The notes: generated by a model not told the origin, from the sequence alone. A DNA stretch of 64,000 bases from Chitinophaga rupis (GCF_900109685.1 NZ_FOBB01000003.1:372001-436000), one strand, 5' to 3'. Shown: positions 28,580 through 37,402, counted from the first letter of the stretch. A program made the numbers and translations.

Positions 28580-29476
28580 TTAAGACCGGAAATAACGCTC
28601 ATGATCAACATCAGCGATCAGCCCGGGGCCTGTGGGCTCCCATCCCAGCTGTTCCCGGGTGCGCTGGCTGGAGGCCGGAACGTCCAGGCCTATGAAATGT
28701 GCAAACCAGCCAAAGTGGCCGGCAGCCTCCTCAGGGGTTTTAGCCACCACCGGCACATTCAGGCGCCGGCCAATTACAGTAGCAATGTCCCGGAAGGGCA
28801 CACCCTCTTCAGCCACCGCGTGATACCGGGCGCCTGCAGCGCCCTTTTCCAGCACCAGCCGGTAAAGCCGGGCAGCATCTACCCGGTGCACGGCAGGCCA
28901 GCGGTTAAGGCCTCCGCCTACATAGGCTGAAACGCCTTTTTCGCGTGCAGCGCCAATAACCATCGGCACAAAACCATGATCACCATCGCCATGAACGGAT
29001 GGCGGGAGGCGTACTATTGACACATGTACGCCGGTAGCCGCCACGGCAGCAGCTGTCTCCTCAGAAGCCACCCGTGGATTTGCGGTAGTGCTGGAGTTGG
29101 CCGGGGTTTCTTCAAGCCCCAGGCGGCCAGGGGCAAGGATCCCGATTGCGGAGGTAATAACCAGGGGACGGTCAGAGCCGGCAAGCGCAGCGCCCATCGC
29201 CTCAATAATGCGCCGGTCTGCTTCACAGCTTTCCTTGAATTTTGAGAAGTCGTGGTTAAAAGCGGTATGGATCACGCCATCCGACATAGCTGCGCCGCTG
29301 CGCAGGCTTTCCAGGTCGGTAAGGTCGCCCCGGTGCACGGCCGCACCAGCAGCGGCCAGTGATTTAGCCCCTTCCTCTGAGCGGGTCAGGCCCAGTACCT
29401 GGTGGCCCGCCCCTATTAATTCCTGTACAATAGCGGAGCCTACAAAACCCGTGGCCCCGGTGACAAAAACACGCAT
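28580..29476 (-). CDS. NAD(P)-dependent epimerase/reductase (atypical SDR)
   Basis: About 298 residues of an extended/atypical short-chain dehydrogenase. The nucleotide-binding loop is [25 protein letters not shown], then [11 protein letters not shown]. The usual catalytic YxxxK is not obvious; the matching place reads [20 protein letters not shown]. The start is taken at the ATG at 29476, since a longer frame opens with TTG. Base composition is visibly more GC-rich than the neighbours, which may indicate transfer. It is divergent from a Crp-type regulator gene that probably controls it. Substrate unknown. Confidence 0.8.
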   Translation of the reverse strand: MRVFVTGATGFVGSAIVQELIGAGHQVLGLTRSEEGAKSLAAAGAAVHRGDLTDLESLRSGAAMSDGVIHTAFNHDFSKFKESCEADRRIIEAMGAALAGSDRPLVITSAIGILAPGRLGLEETPANSSTTANPRVASEETAAAVAATGVHVSIVRLPPSVHGDGDHGFVPMVIGAAREKGVSAYVGGGLNRWPAVHRVDAARLYRLVLEKGAAGARYHAVAEEGVPFRDIATVIGRRLNVPVVAKTPEEAAGHFGWFAHFIGLDVPASSQRTREQLGWEPTGPGLIADVDHERYFRS

Positions 29477-29577
29477 AGATTTGTTCTGTTTTAATAACAA
29501 TTTGTAATCGATCCAATTATGTCACAAAATTGGGATGATGACGGCCCTTCAGCAAGGAGATTTGACACAACTTTTTG

Positions 29578-29598
29578 AGGTCATTTGACCTAATTTTG
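29578..29598 (+). promoter_or_regulatory. palindromic operator next to a -7 element
   Basis: AGGTCATTTGACCT (29578-29591) is a perfect 6-2-6 palindrome. The -7 element TAATTTTG (29591-29598) starts on its last base, and the Crp-type gene begins 76 bases downstream. No well-spaced -33 TTTG is present, which suits an activator-dependent or repressed promoter. A binding site for the adjacent regulator in the shared divergent spacer is the simplest reading. Confidence 0.5.
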
Positions 29599-29674
29599 CC
29601 GTATCCAGCCGCCGGAATAATCAGTAAGAACAGCCTGGGAACGGCTATTTATCACTAAACGCTTACCTTTAAGT

Positions 29675-30283
29675 ATGATAGATAATTTTGAAAGATTTAT
29701 CACTTCTGAAACCGCTTGTACTAAAGATGAGGTGAAGCTCATATGTTCACTGGCAACGGAAAAAAAGTTACGCAGAAGGCAGCTGCTGATGCATGAGGGC
29801 GAAGTTTGCCGGTTTAAGGCCTTTGTGATAAAAGGCTTATTAAGAACCTACCGTACCGGCGATGACGGTGCGGAATATAATATGCGGTTTGCAGTTGAAA
29901 ATGGCTGGATGCTGGACACGGAAAGCTACAATAGCCAGCTGCCATCCAAATATAATATTGAGGCGCTGGAAGATACGGCAGTACTATTATGGTCCCGGGA
30001 AACCATGGATAAAATATTTGAGGCTGTTCCTGCATTCAGGTCTTATTCAGAGAAGCTGAAAACCAGCAGCCACGATGCAAACCTGAACCGTATACTCATG
30101 AATATCAGCTATACGGCTGAAGAAAAATACCAGGAATTTGTTACTTCTTTCCCGGATGTTTTCAGGCGCATACCGCTGCATATGGTAGCGTCTTACCTGG
30201 GCGTGTCAAGAGAAACGTTAAGCCGTATCCGGCATGCACAGCTGAAGCGGCAAAAGGAGTTTAATGACAATGGGCAACAATAA
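29675..30283 (+). CDS. Crp/Fnr-family transcription regulator
   Basis: A 202-residue protein with a cyclic-nucleotide-binding-like beta-roll (RRRQLLMHEGEVCRFKAFVIKGLLRTY, residues 30-110). A C-terminal winged-helix follows, with MVASYLGVSRETLSRIRHAQLK as recognition helix region. No Fnr-type cysteine cluster is present. Bacteroidota members of this group often act as single-gene switches for a divergent neighbour, here the SDR gene. A bidirectional terminator follows at 30291. Confidence 0.88.
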   Translation: MIDNFERFITSETACTKDEVKLICSLATEKKLRRRQLLMHEGEVCRFKAFVIKGLLRTYRTGDDGAEYNMRFAVENGWMLDTESYNSQLPSKYNIEALEDTAVLLWSRETMDKIFEAVPAFRSYSEKLKTSSHDANLNRILMNISYTAEEKYQEFVTSFPDVFRRIPLHMVASYLGVSRETLSRIRHAQLKRQKEFNDNGQQ

Positions 30284-30290
30284 AAAGAAA

Positions 30291-30319
30291 AGGCCGCTCC
30301 ATTACCTCCGGAACGGCCT
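30291..30319. terminator. bidirectional terminator between crp-like gene and aroQ
   Basis: AGGCCGCTCC pairs with GGAACGGCCT (30291-30300 with 30310-30319, one mismatch). A-rich and T-rich flanks on both sides serve the two convergent genes. Confidence 0.75.
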
Positions 30320-30342
30320 GTTTATTTAAATGTATTACCATC

Positions 30343-30759
30343 TCAATTCAAAAAATACTCCACTCCCAGCTTATACCCTTTCATGCCTAAGCCACAGATA
30401 GTGCCCACACATTTAGGCGCTATTAATGAAGTATGGCGGAACTCTTCCCGCGCATATACATTGCTGATGTGCACTTCTATCACCGGTGTTTTAATAGCTG
30501 CAATAGCATCCCGTATAGCTACAGAAGTATGCGTATAGCCGCCGGCGTTAAGCAGTATACCATCAGCGCTAAAACCCTGCTCATGCAGGTGATTAATGAT
30601 CTCCCCTTCTACATTGCTTTGGAAATAGCTGAACTGCACTGTGGGATACAAGGTTTTCAAAGTAGCCAGGTAATCCTCAAAAGATTCGCTGCCATAAATA
30701 CCCGGCTCCCGCTTTCCCAGCAGGTTTAGGTTAGGCCCGTTAATGATTGAAATATGCAT
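30343..30759 (-). CDS. aroQ: 3-dehydroquinate dehydratase, type II
   Basis: Converts 3-dehydroquinate to 3-dehydroshikimate in aromatic amino-acid synthesis. Family motifs are complete: NGPNLNLLGKREPGIYGS with the catalytic tyrosine, LLNAGGYTHTSVAIRDAI, EVHISNVYAREEFRHTS with the catalytic histidine. 138 residues is the normal length of this dodecameric enzyme. The gene is single and not linked to other aro genes here; a long word-repeat element separates it from ubiX. Confidence 0.95.
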   Translation of the reverse strand: MHISIINGPNLNLLGKREPGIYGSESFEDYLATLKTLYPTVQFSYFQSNVEGEIINHLHEQGFSADGILLNAGGYTHTSVAIRDAIAAIKTPVIEVHISNVYAREEFRHTSLIAPKCVGTICGLGMKGYKLGVEYFLN

Positions 30760-30763
30760 GATA

Positions 30764-30970
30764 TGAATTACGAATTATGAATTGTGTACTTCAAAACCTT
30801 CAGAGGTACAATTAAAAGCAAACGATGTATAAACCTAATTACGATTTATTCAATTACCAATATTAAACCCCAAAATATTCAGTAAAACACAAACAATAAA
30901 TCAAAATAACCACCCACCACAATCAACCACTCCAATCCATTCGTAATTCGTAATTGAATAATTCGTAATT
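30764..30970. repeat. AATTACGAATT-family element, second copy
   Basis: The spacer between ubiX and aroQ carries the same element family as 8304-8422. The right arm 30939-30970 is identical to 8391-8422 over all 32 bases. The left arm 30837-30861 pairs with it over 25 bases with two mismatches. A further AATTACGAATTATGAATT stretch lies at 30766-30783. The end of the right arm supplies the first bases of the ubiX stop codon (30969-30971). Confidence 0.85.
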
Positions 30971-31532
30971 AACTGTTCCCCCACCTATACGTATCCAACT
31001 CTATCCCCGCCAGGTCCAGCACACGGTCGGTAACCGTAGCTGCCACTGCTTCCAGTGTAGCGGGCTGGCTGTAAAAAGAGGGGGTGGCCGGGCAAATAAT
31101 ACCACCGGCTTCTGTAACAGTTACCATATTACGCAGATGCACCAGGTTATAAGGCGTTTCCCGTACCACGCATATCAGCTTACGGCGCTCTTTCAGCACC
31201 ACATCTGCAGCACGGGTAATAAGGTCATTGGAAACACCGGTAGCAATACGGCCCAGCGTACCCATGGAACATGGACAAATGATCATGGTCTTAAACTGCC
31301 CGGATCCGCTGGCAAAAGGCGCATGAAAATCCTGCTGGGTATAAAAACGGAATGGCTGCTGCGCATAGTCCTGGTTTCCCAGCTCTGTTTCCCATACGGT
31401 TTTGGCATTCTCCGTCATTACCACTGCCACGGTATCTATCTGCTCTGCCGCGGCCTGCAGTTTCTGCAAAAGCTGGCGGGCATATATGGAACCACTGGCG
31501 CCGGTAACAGCTACAACTATACGATGCTTCAT
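30969..31532 (-). CDS. ubiX: flavin prenyltransferase
   Basis: Makes prenylated FMN, the cofactor of UbiD-type decarboxylases. The start is placed at the ATG at 31532 (MKHRIVVAVTGASGSIYARQLL), the family N-terminus; a 17-residue longer frame has no family support. The FMN-binding GASGS, MIICPCSMGTLGRIATGVSNDLITRAADV and LICVVRETPYNLVHLRNM motifs are present. 187 residues fits. No ubiD gene is in the window. Confidence 0.93.
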   Translation of the reverse strand: MKHRIVVAVTGASGSIYARQLLQKLQAAAEQIDTVAVVMTENAKTVWETELGNQDYAQQPFRFYTQQDFHAPFASGSGQFKTMIICPCSMGTLGRIATGVSNDLITRAADVVLKERRKLICVVRETPYNLVHLRNMVTVTEAGGIICPATPSFYSQPATLEAVAATVTDRVLDLAGIELDTYRWGNS

Positions 31533-31637
31533 TCTTTTGTATATATAGCGCAAAACTAGGAAATTTGCGCTATTGACAAGCATTACAAGCTATGATGCCT
31601 GTAACCGCTATCCTTTTCACCGCAGCAAATAACCGTC

Positions 31638-32222
31638 ATGACAGGCAAACAGTCTTTTCTTAAAAAGTTATACCCGCTCATTATGCGCCTCTCCCGCTTG
31701 TTTGGCAGCAGGAATAAAACATTGTTTAATGAAGCGGGAAAACGGCCACCGGTACCGCTTTCATCCCTTACCATCATTGATAACCAGGGCAACCTGGTGC
31801 CTATGAGCAAGTTTAACGGCAAAAAATTATTGCTGGTGAATACAGCATCCGACTGCGGTTTTACCGGCCAGTATAAAGCGCTGCAACAGCTGCAGGAGCT
31901 AATGCCGGAGCTGGTGATCATTGGTTTTCCGGCCAATGATTTCAGTGAGCAGGAAAAAGGATCGGATAAGGAGATTGCACAGTTTTGCCAGGCCAATTAC
32001 GGGGTTACGTTTATGCTGGCAGCTAAAAGCAGCGTAGTAAAGGGTGCGCAGCAAAACCAGGTGTTCCGCTGGCTGTCGGATATGAGTTACAATGGCTGGA
32101 ACCAGCAGGCCCCGGAATGGAACTTTAGCAAGTACGTGGTAAATGCCTCCGGCGTGCTGTTGTATTATTTCGGACCCGCAGTATCGCCATTAAGTGAAGA
32201 GGTACTGGCGGCGCTGAGGTAA
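31638..32222 (+). CDS. glutathione peroxidase family protein
   Basis: Thioredoxin-fold peroxidase, 194 residues. The catalytic position is Cys73 (NTASDCGFTGQY) rather than selenocysteine. The partner motifs FPANDF (with the family Gln replaced in context) and WNFSKYVV (Trp/Asn) are present. An N-terminal extension of about 40 residues precedes the fold. In Bacteroidota these enzymes usually use thioredoxin. Its stop abuts a repeat-rich 378-base spacer. Confidence 0.9.
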   Translation: MTGKQSFLKKLYPLIMRLSRLFGSRNKTLFNEAGKRPPVPLSSLTIIDNQGNLVPMSKFNGKKLLLVNTASDCGFTGQYKALQQLQELMPELVIIGFPANDFSEQEKGSDKEIAQFCQANYGVTFMLAAKSSVVKGAQQNQVFRWLSDMSYNGWNQQAPEWNFSKYVVNASGVLLYYFGPAVSPLSEEVLAALR

Positions 32223-32600
32223 GAATTACGAATTAATCAATTACGAATTACGATCCCGCCAAAGCGGGACATAGCCTGCCCCGCCCAGCGGGGAATGCCT
32301 TTGAAAATAATTATGATTATGAATAAGTAGAACGCAGCGAAGAAGGTGCTAGATGAAGGATTGCGCCATTTACAATGCGAACGTTCACAGCCTGCCCTTC
32401 AAAGCGGGAATGCCATGAAAATAATAATGGCTATGAATAATTAGGAATATGATAAACCCTTATAACCCTATCAACCGCTAAAAATGCAAAAGCATTCATG
32501 AACATCATTCCAAAATGATCATGAATGCAATAACTTATGGGTATAAAATGCCTTCGATCACAGAGCTCTGCAATCAACCGCACCAATTAATTATTAACTA
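32223..32600. repeat. 378-base spacer made of several repeat families
   Basis: No gene is supported. It opens with AATTACGAATTAATC words (32223-32252) and a TCCCGC/GCGGGA hairpin (32254-32269). A 57-base block at 32270-32326 follows that recurs at 42624-42680 with two differences. A degenerate second copy of this block lies at 32390-32445. A hairpin with 10-base arms is at 32492-32501 and 32519-32528. The end merges into the AT-rich 24-base string (32591-32614) shared with 6892-6915. Confidence 0.8.
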
Positions 32601-32933
32601 TTAATTCTTAATTAGCTCCTTGAGGCTGTCCATCGAAATGCCGTTATGGCTTTCGTCATACACGCAAGCTCCATTGCGGATCAGTAATACCTGGGGCGAT
32701 TCGTGCTCCACGGCATAATCCTGGGCAATTTTATTGGAAATATTGCGGTGCCTGATCAGGTCAAGGTAGTAAAAGTCCACATCTCCGGGCGCTTCGGCGC
32801 GCTCTAACCGGGATTTAACCATCGAACTAATGGAACAGCGGGTGCTGTGCTTAAAAATAACCACCGGCTGCTGGGCCGATGCTGCTTTAATTTGTTCTAG
32901 TTGTGATTCGCTGTCTAGCGTCTTCCAGTTCAT
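32601..32933 (-). CDS. ytxJ: YtxJ-type bacillithiol-system protein
   Basis: A 110-residue thioredoxin-fold protein of the YtxJ (DUF2847) family, linked to bacillithiol redox chemistry. The conserved FKHSTRCSISSMV carries the single active-site Cys33. VDFYYLDLIRHRNISNKIAQDY and ESPQVLLIRNG complete the fold. The last residues (ELIKN) and stop are encoded by the AT-rich word repeat that also occurs at 6892-6915. It lies three bases after a small lipoprotein gene, so the two form an operon. Confidence 0.9.
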   Translation of the reverse strand: MNWKTLDSESQLEQIKAASAQQPVVIFKHSTRCSISSMVKSRLERAEAPGDVDFYYLDLIRHRNISNKIAQDYAVEHESPQVLLIRNGACVYDESHNGISMDSLKELIKN

Positions 32934-32936
32934 TTC

Positions 32937-33083
32937 CTAACACTCCTTACTTTTTTCAGCCGGTACCGATTTCGATATCTTCATCGGGCAGCCCAGCTTC
33001 GAATGCGTTGCACACGAGGTAAATAATACTGCAAAGATACCAATAAGGCCGGCAACGCCCAACATTTTAACATGAGATCTCAT
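32937..33083 (-). CDS. 48-residue lipoprotein upstream of ytxJ
   Basis: Starts at the ATG at 33083 and ends three bases before ytxJ. The sequence has a lipoprotein signal with lipobox LFTSC (Cys24), leaving a mature peptide of only 25 residues (CATHSKLGCPMK...SKEC) with two further cysteines, one at the very C-terminus. It is preceded by a good promoter (33167-33197) with a palindrome at the start point. No family is recognised. Pairing with a thiol-redox protein makes the cysteines suggestive. Confidence 0.75.
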   Translation of the reverse strand: MRSHVKMLGVAGLIGIFAVLFTSCATHSKLGCPMKISKSVPAEKSKEC

Positions 33084-33151
33084 GATTGGAAATTTAATCT
33101 TTAAACGAAAATTCATAGGGAAAGCGTATAAAATCTTTTTTAATCGTGCTT

Positions 33152-33197
33152 AGTAACGTTACTTTGCAAATATAAAAAATATATTAAAGAAAACAAC
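33152..33197 (-). promoter_or_regulatory. promoter and palindromic operator of the lipoprotein-ytxJ operon
   Basis: On the minus strand GTTG (33194-33197) lies 19 bases from TATATTTG (33167-33174), matching the Bacteroidota promoter with one mismatch in the -33 element. The perfect palindrome AGTAACGTTACT (33152-33163) covers the expected start point, a typical repressor site. Confidence 0.6.
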
Positions 33198-33277
33198 AAG
33201 ATGTGTGAGCAGTGGTTTATCCTGATTGTCATTAAAATTAGCACTGGATCCTGCTTCAAACTTCCTACTGTCCAATT

Positions 33278-34630
33278 ATGAAAGTTCACTTTATTGCCAT
33301 TGGCGGCAGCGTTATGCACCAGTTGGCCATTGCGCTGCATCATAAAGGCTACCAGGTAACAGGCAGCGATGATGAAATATTTGAGCCGGCCCTTAGCAAC
33401 CTTGCAAAGGTAGGGATTTTACCGGTTTCTACGGGCTGGGATGCCAATCGTATTACAGCCGGCCTGGATGCCGTTATCCTGGGTATGCACGCCCGGGCCG
33501 ATAATCCGGAACTAAAACGTGCACAGGAGCTGGGCCTTAAGATCTATTCCTTCCCGGAATATATTTACCAGGAAAGCCGGCAAAAGCAACGGGTAGTAAT
33601 AGGCGGCAGCCACGGCAAAACCACCATTACCGCCATGATCATGCATGTGCTGCAGGCACAGCAAAAGGCGTTCGACTACCTGGTAGGCGCCCGCCTGGAG
33701 GGCTTTCCCCAGTCGGTGAACATTACCGATGCCCCGCTGATCGTATGTGAGGGCGATGAATACCCGGCTTCCGTAATAGAAAAACGGCCCAAATTCCATT
33801 TCCTGCACCCGCATATTGCTGTGCTCAGCGGTATTGCCTGGGACCATATTAACGTATTTCCCACTTTTGATAATTACCTCGAACAGTTTGCCATTTTTAT
33901 CCGGCAAATGGAGCCCGGCCACATCCTCATATATAATAGTACCGATGAGGTGCTGAGCGCGCTGGTAGACAAAGAAGGCCGTCACCTGAAACTGGTGCCC
34001 TATACCCTGCCCATTCACATGATCACGAACGGGGTAACCCGCGTGTATTTTGAAGAAGGTTTCAGCGACCTGCAGGTATTTGGCGACCACAACCTGCTGA
34101 ACCTGCATGCCGCCCGCCTGGTTTGCAATGAGCTGGGCATCACAGATGATGCTTTCCTGCAATCCATCGCCACCTTCAAAGGCGCCGCCAAAAGGCTGGA
34201 GCTGGTGGGTAAGAATAAGCAAACCGCCGTTTACCGCGATTTTGCCCACGCTCCCTCCAAGGTAAAAGCCACTATACAGGCCCTGCAGCAGCAGTACCCG
34301 CACCGTAAGCTGATCGCCGTACTGGAATTACATACTTACAGCAGCCTGAATGCCGGTTTTATGGATCAGTACCAGGGCGCTATGGACCCGGCCAATGAAG
34401 CCGTGGTATTTTACAGCAAACATGCGCTGGAAATAAAACGTATGCCGGAGCTGCTGCCCGAACAGATAGCAGCCGGTTTTGGCCGGAAAGACCTGCACGT
34501 ATTTAACCAGCGCGCACAGCTGGAAGCCTTCCTGGATGCACAGCAGTATAAGGATACCAACCTGCTGCTCATGAGCTCCGGCGACTATGAAGGGATGGAT
34601 GTACGTGCGCTGTGGGAAAAAATAAAATAG
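33278..34630 (+). CDS. mpl: Mpl-type UDP-MurNAc-peptide ligase
   Basis: Mur-ligase family protein of 450 residues that attaches recycled tripeptide to UDP-N-acetylmuramate. The N-terminal domain begins VHFIAIGGSVMHQLAIALHHKGYQVTGSDD. The ATP loop GSHGKTTITAM lies near residue 110, and WDHINVFPTFDNY and the C-terminal domain YRDFAHAPSKVKATIQAL follow. The Mpl subgroup is favoured over MurC by the missing GxGMS form in the first loop and overall length. It is cytoplasmic. Confidence 0.88.
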   Translation: MKVHFIAIGGSVMHQLAIALHHKGYQVTGSDDEIFEPALSNLAKVGILPVSTGWDANRITAGLDAVILGMHARADNPELKRAQELGLKIYSFPEYIYQESRQKQRVVIGGSHGKTTITAMIMHVLQAQQKAFDYLVGARLEGFPQSVNITDAPLIVCEGDEYPASVIEKRPKFHFLHPHIAVLSGIAWDHINVFPTFDNYLEQFAIFIRQMEPGHILIYNSTDEVLSALVDKEGRHLKLVPYTLPIHMITNGVTRVYFEEGFSDLQVFGDHNLLNLHAARLVCNELGITDDAFLQSIATFKGAAKRLELVGKNKQTAVYRDFAHAPSKVKATIQALQQQYPHRKLIAVLELHTYSSLNAGFMDQYQGAMDPANEAVVFYSKHALEIKRMPELLPEQIAAGFGRKDLHVFNQRAQLEAFLDAQQYKDTNLLLMSSGDYEGMDVRALWEKIK

Positions 34631-34727
34631 GAAGTCAGCAGCAGGAAACAAGCAGTAAGCAATAAGATATGGAAAATGCATGTATCTTACTTCTTACATC
34701 CAAATATCAAATCATCATTTTTCAACA

Positions 34728-35501
34728 ATGCCCACTTTACAACTTAAAAGGCCCCTGGCGGTTATTGACCTGGAAACTACCGGCACCAATGTAGCCACCG
34801 ATCGTATTATTGAAATTGCCATTGTTAAAGTATTCCCGGATAAAAGCACGCAATCCAAAGTAAAACGTGTGAACCCGGAATGCCCCATACCCGCTTCCAC
34901 TACCGCTATTCATGGTATTACGGATGATCATGTGAAGGACTGCCAGACCTTTAAGCAAATGGCCAATGAGCTGCGCCAGTTCCTGGAAAATTGTGACATA
35001 GCCGGTTATAACTCTAACCGCTTTGATATTCCCATGCTGGTAGAAGAGTTTTTACGTTCCGGGCTTGAATTTGAGGTATCCGGCCGCAAGTTTGTGGATG
35101 TGCAGAAGATCTTTCACCTCATGGAAAAACGTACCCTGAGCGCCGCTTATAAGTTCTATTGCGATAAGAACCTGGAAAATGCCCATAGCGCGGAAGCCGA
35201 TGCATTAGCCACTTTTGAGATCCTGGAAGCCCAGCTGAACCGGTATGAAACACTGCAGTCAGATGTTGATGGGCTGGCGGAATTCACTAAGGAAGATGAG
35301 TACATCGACTTTGCCCGCCGTATGGTTATGCAGAATGGTACAGAGGTATTTAACTTTGGCAAATACAAGGGCCGTCCGGTAAAGGATGTGCTGAAATCAG
35401 AACCCCAATACTATGACTGGATGATGAAAGCGGATTTCCCGCTAAACACCAAACAGAAATTGACAGAAATTTATCATAGTATGATGTTAAAAAAAATGTA
35501 A
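34728..35501 (+). CDS. DEDDh 3'-5' exonuclease
   Basis: DnaQ-like exonuclease, 257 residues from the ATG at 34728; an earlier frame opening lies in spacer. The catalytic set is complete: Asp-x-Glu in VIDLETTG, Asp in GYNSNRFDIPML, and His/Asp in HSAEADALATFEIL. A C-terminal domain with FNFGKYKGRPVKDVL...YYDWMMKADFPLNTKQKL resembles the ExoX-like C-terminal/DUF3820 module. The protein probably acts in proofreading or repair apart from the replicase. Confidence 0.88.
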   Translation: MPTLQLKRPLAVIDLETTGTNVATDRIIEIAIVKVFPDKSTQSKVKRVNPECPIPASTTAIHGITDDHVKDCQTFKQMANELRQFLENCDIAGYNSNRFDIPMLVEEFLRSGLEFEVSGRKFVDVQKIFHLMEKRTLSAAYKFYCDKNLENAHSAEADALATFEILEAQLNRYETLQSDVDGLAEFTKEDEYIDFARRMVMQNGTEVFNFGKYKGRPVKDVLKSEPQYYDWMMKADFPLNTKQKLTEIYHSMMLKKM

Positions 35502-35574
35502 TATTTTTCAGGAACGCTCTATCTTGCGGCCTGATTATACTATTTTCGCAGTCCACAAAAACGATGTTCGCTGA

Positions 35575-36318
35575 TTGGAAAAGCTTGTCATAATACCTAC
35601 GTACAATGAAAAGGATAATATCCGAAAGATCATTGACGCTGTATTTTCCTTGCAGCAGGATTTTCATGTACTTATCATAGATGATGGTTCGCCGGACGGC
35701 ACCGGCAACATTGTAAAGCAGCTGCAACAGCAGTATGCAGGCACGCTGTTCCTGGAAGAAAGGAGCGGCAAGCAGGGCCTGGGCACCGCCTACATCCATG
35801 GCTTTAAATGGGCGATGGCTAACGGCTACGAATATATTTTCGAAATGGATGCCGATTTCTCCCACAATCCTAAAGACCTGATACGTTTGTATGATGCCTG
35901 TGCAAAGGAAGGGGCCGATCTGGCCGTAGGCTCCCGCTATGTAAAGGGCGGCCGTACGGAAAACTGGCCCTGGGACCGTGCCATACTTTCTTACGGCGCT
36001 TCCATTTATGTAGGCATTATAACGTGGCTGCCTGTACGGGATGCCACCGCCGGGTTTGTGTGTTACCGCCGCGCAGTGCTGGAAGCCATTAACCTGGATG
36101 CCATACAGTTTGTGGGATATGCGTTCCAGATAGAAATGAAATTCACCGCCTGGAAGCTGGGCTTTAAGCTGAAGGAAGTGCCCATCACTTTCCGCGACCG
36201 GAGGGAAGGTTATTCTAAAATGAGCAAAGGCATTGTGAAAGAAGGGATCCTGGGCGTACTGAAAATACAAACACAAAGCCTTTTCCGGCGCTATGAACGC
36301 CGGCATACTACCCGCTGA
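35575..36318 (+). CDS. dolichol-phosphate mannose synthase-like glycosyltransferase
   Basis: GT2 family enzyme of 247 residues, like polyprenol monophosphomannose synthase. KLVIIPTYNEKDNI opens the fold, the DxD-type site is FEMDADFSHNP, and VPITFRDRREGYSKMS near residue 205 is typical. It would transfer a sugar from GDP-mannose or similar to undecaprenyl phosphate. The start must be TTG: an in-frame TGA stands immediately before it and there is no ATG near. No membrane domain is attached. Confidence 0.88.
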   Translation: MEKLVIIPTYNEKDNIRKIIDAVFSLQQDFHVLIIDDGSPDGTGNIVKQLQQQYAGTLFLEERSGKQGLGTAYIHGFKWAMANGYEYIFEMDADFSHNPKDLIRLYDACAKEGADLAVGSRYVKGGRTENWPWDRAILSYGASIYVGIITWLPVRDATAGFVCYRRAVLEAINLDAIQFVGYAFQIEMKFTAWKLGFKLKEVPITFRDRREGYSKMSKGIVKEGILGVLKIQTQSLFRRYERRHTTR

Positions 36319-36382
36319 TCAGTTGGCAGTCATTAGTTGGCAGTTGCCGGTTATAGCTGCAAAAGCTGCAAACTGCTAACGC

Positions 36383-37291
36383 ATGAAAAAAGCATTTCTA
36401 CAACTACATTTTTCCGTTTTCCTGGCCGGCTTTACCGGCATCCTGGGAAAGCTGATCACGCTGAATGAAGGATTGCTTACCTGGTACCGTTTACTCATCT
36501 CCGCTGTTACACTTTACCTTATTTTTTTGTGGCGTGGCCTGTTAAAGAAAATTCCTTTCAGGGATGTAATGATCATTGGCAGCAATGGCGCCATCATAGG
36601 CCTGCACTGGGTATTTTTTTACGGCAGCATTAAATATGCAAACATATCCATAGGCGTAGTGTGCTATTCACTTACCAGCCTGTTCACCGCTATATTTGAT
36701 CCCCTTATTAACCGGCGCAGGTTCGAGGTGTCTGAGCTGTTATTAAGCCTGCTTACCCTGCTGGGCATCCTGCTTATATTCCATTTTAATACGGAATACC
36801 GCACCGGCATTATACTGGGCATTATCTCCTCCATGTTTGCCGCACTGTTCACGGTGTTTAACAAACGGCTCATTAAACGTTTTGATACCTATACGCTGGG
36901 CTTTTATGAGCTGATGATAGGTACGCTGTGCATTACGCTGCTGCTGCCATTCTATTTATACAACACCCATACGCCGCTTTCCGCCTTCCTTCCCTCCTGG
37001 CAGGATGCGTTGTATTTAATAGTGCTTTCCTGGGCCTGTACCCTCTGGCTGTATGCGCTTACTCTTACTTCTTTAAAAAAGATCTCTGCCTTTACTGTAA
37101 ACCTCTGTTTTAACCTGGAACCGGTGTACAGCATCCTGCTGGCCTTTTTGCTGTTCCAGGAAAATAAATACCTGGGCTGGACTTTTTACGTTGGCCTGTT
37201 TTGCATTATGCTGTCTGTAGCCCTGCAAATGTGGCGGGTAGCGCAGCAGGCGCGCCGGTCCACGGACCACAGCCCACAGTCCATGGCTTAA
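36383..37291 (+). CDS. EamA/DMT-family exporter
   Basis: A 302-residue inner-membrane transporter with ten predicted helices in two EamA halves (first FLAGFTGILGKLITLNEGLLTWYR, second LGIISSMFAALFTVFNKRLIKR). These proteins export metabolites or amino acids; the substrate is unknown. The last ten residues (STDHSPQSMA) are encoded by the GTCCATGG-type word repeat that fills the following spacer, so the 3' end seems to have been rebuilt from repeat DNA. Confidence 0.87.
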   Translation: MKKAFLQLHFSVFLAGFTGILGKLITLNEGLLTWYRLLISAVTLYLIFLWRGLLKKIPFRDVMIIGSNGAIIGLHWVFFYGSIKYANISIGVVCYSLTSLFTAIFDPLINRRRFEVSELLLSLLTLLGILLIFHFNTEYRTGIILGIISSMFAALFTVFNKRLIKRFDTYTLGFYELMIGTLCITLLLPFYLYNTHTPLSAFLPSWQDALYLIVLSWACTLWLYALTLTSLKKISAFTVNLCFNLEPVYSILLAFLLFQENKYLGWTFYVGLFCIMLSVALQMWRVAQQARRSTDHSPQSMA

Positions 37292-37402
37292 TTCCCAAAA
37301 TAAGTTTTACGCGTTAATCCCTCCAATTCACCGGCAGTGGTCGTTGTCTGCCGTTCACGCACTATGCAATGGACCATGGACTATGGACCATGGACTTTTA
37401 TT
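37258..37402. repeat. GGACCATGG word repeat running out of the exporter gene
   Basis: Words GTCCACGGACCACAGCC and CACAGTCCATGG begin inside the exporter 3' end (37258-37290). Inverted words GGACCATGGACTATGGACC appear at 37371-37396, just before the S9 peptidase gene. The vocabulary is the same as in the perfect inverted repeat at 41914-42054. Confidence 0.7.

Noticed and set aside
28580..29476. Dense reading frames opposite the SDR gene
   Set aside because: They are a by-product of GC-rich codons; only the minus-strand frame carries a nucleotide-binding fold.
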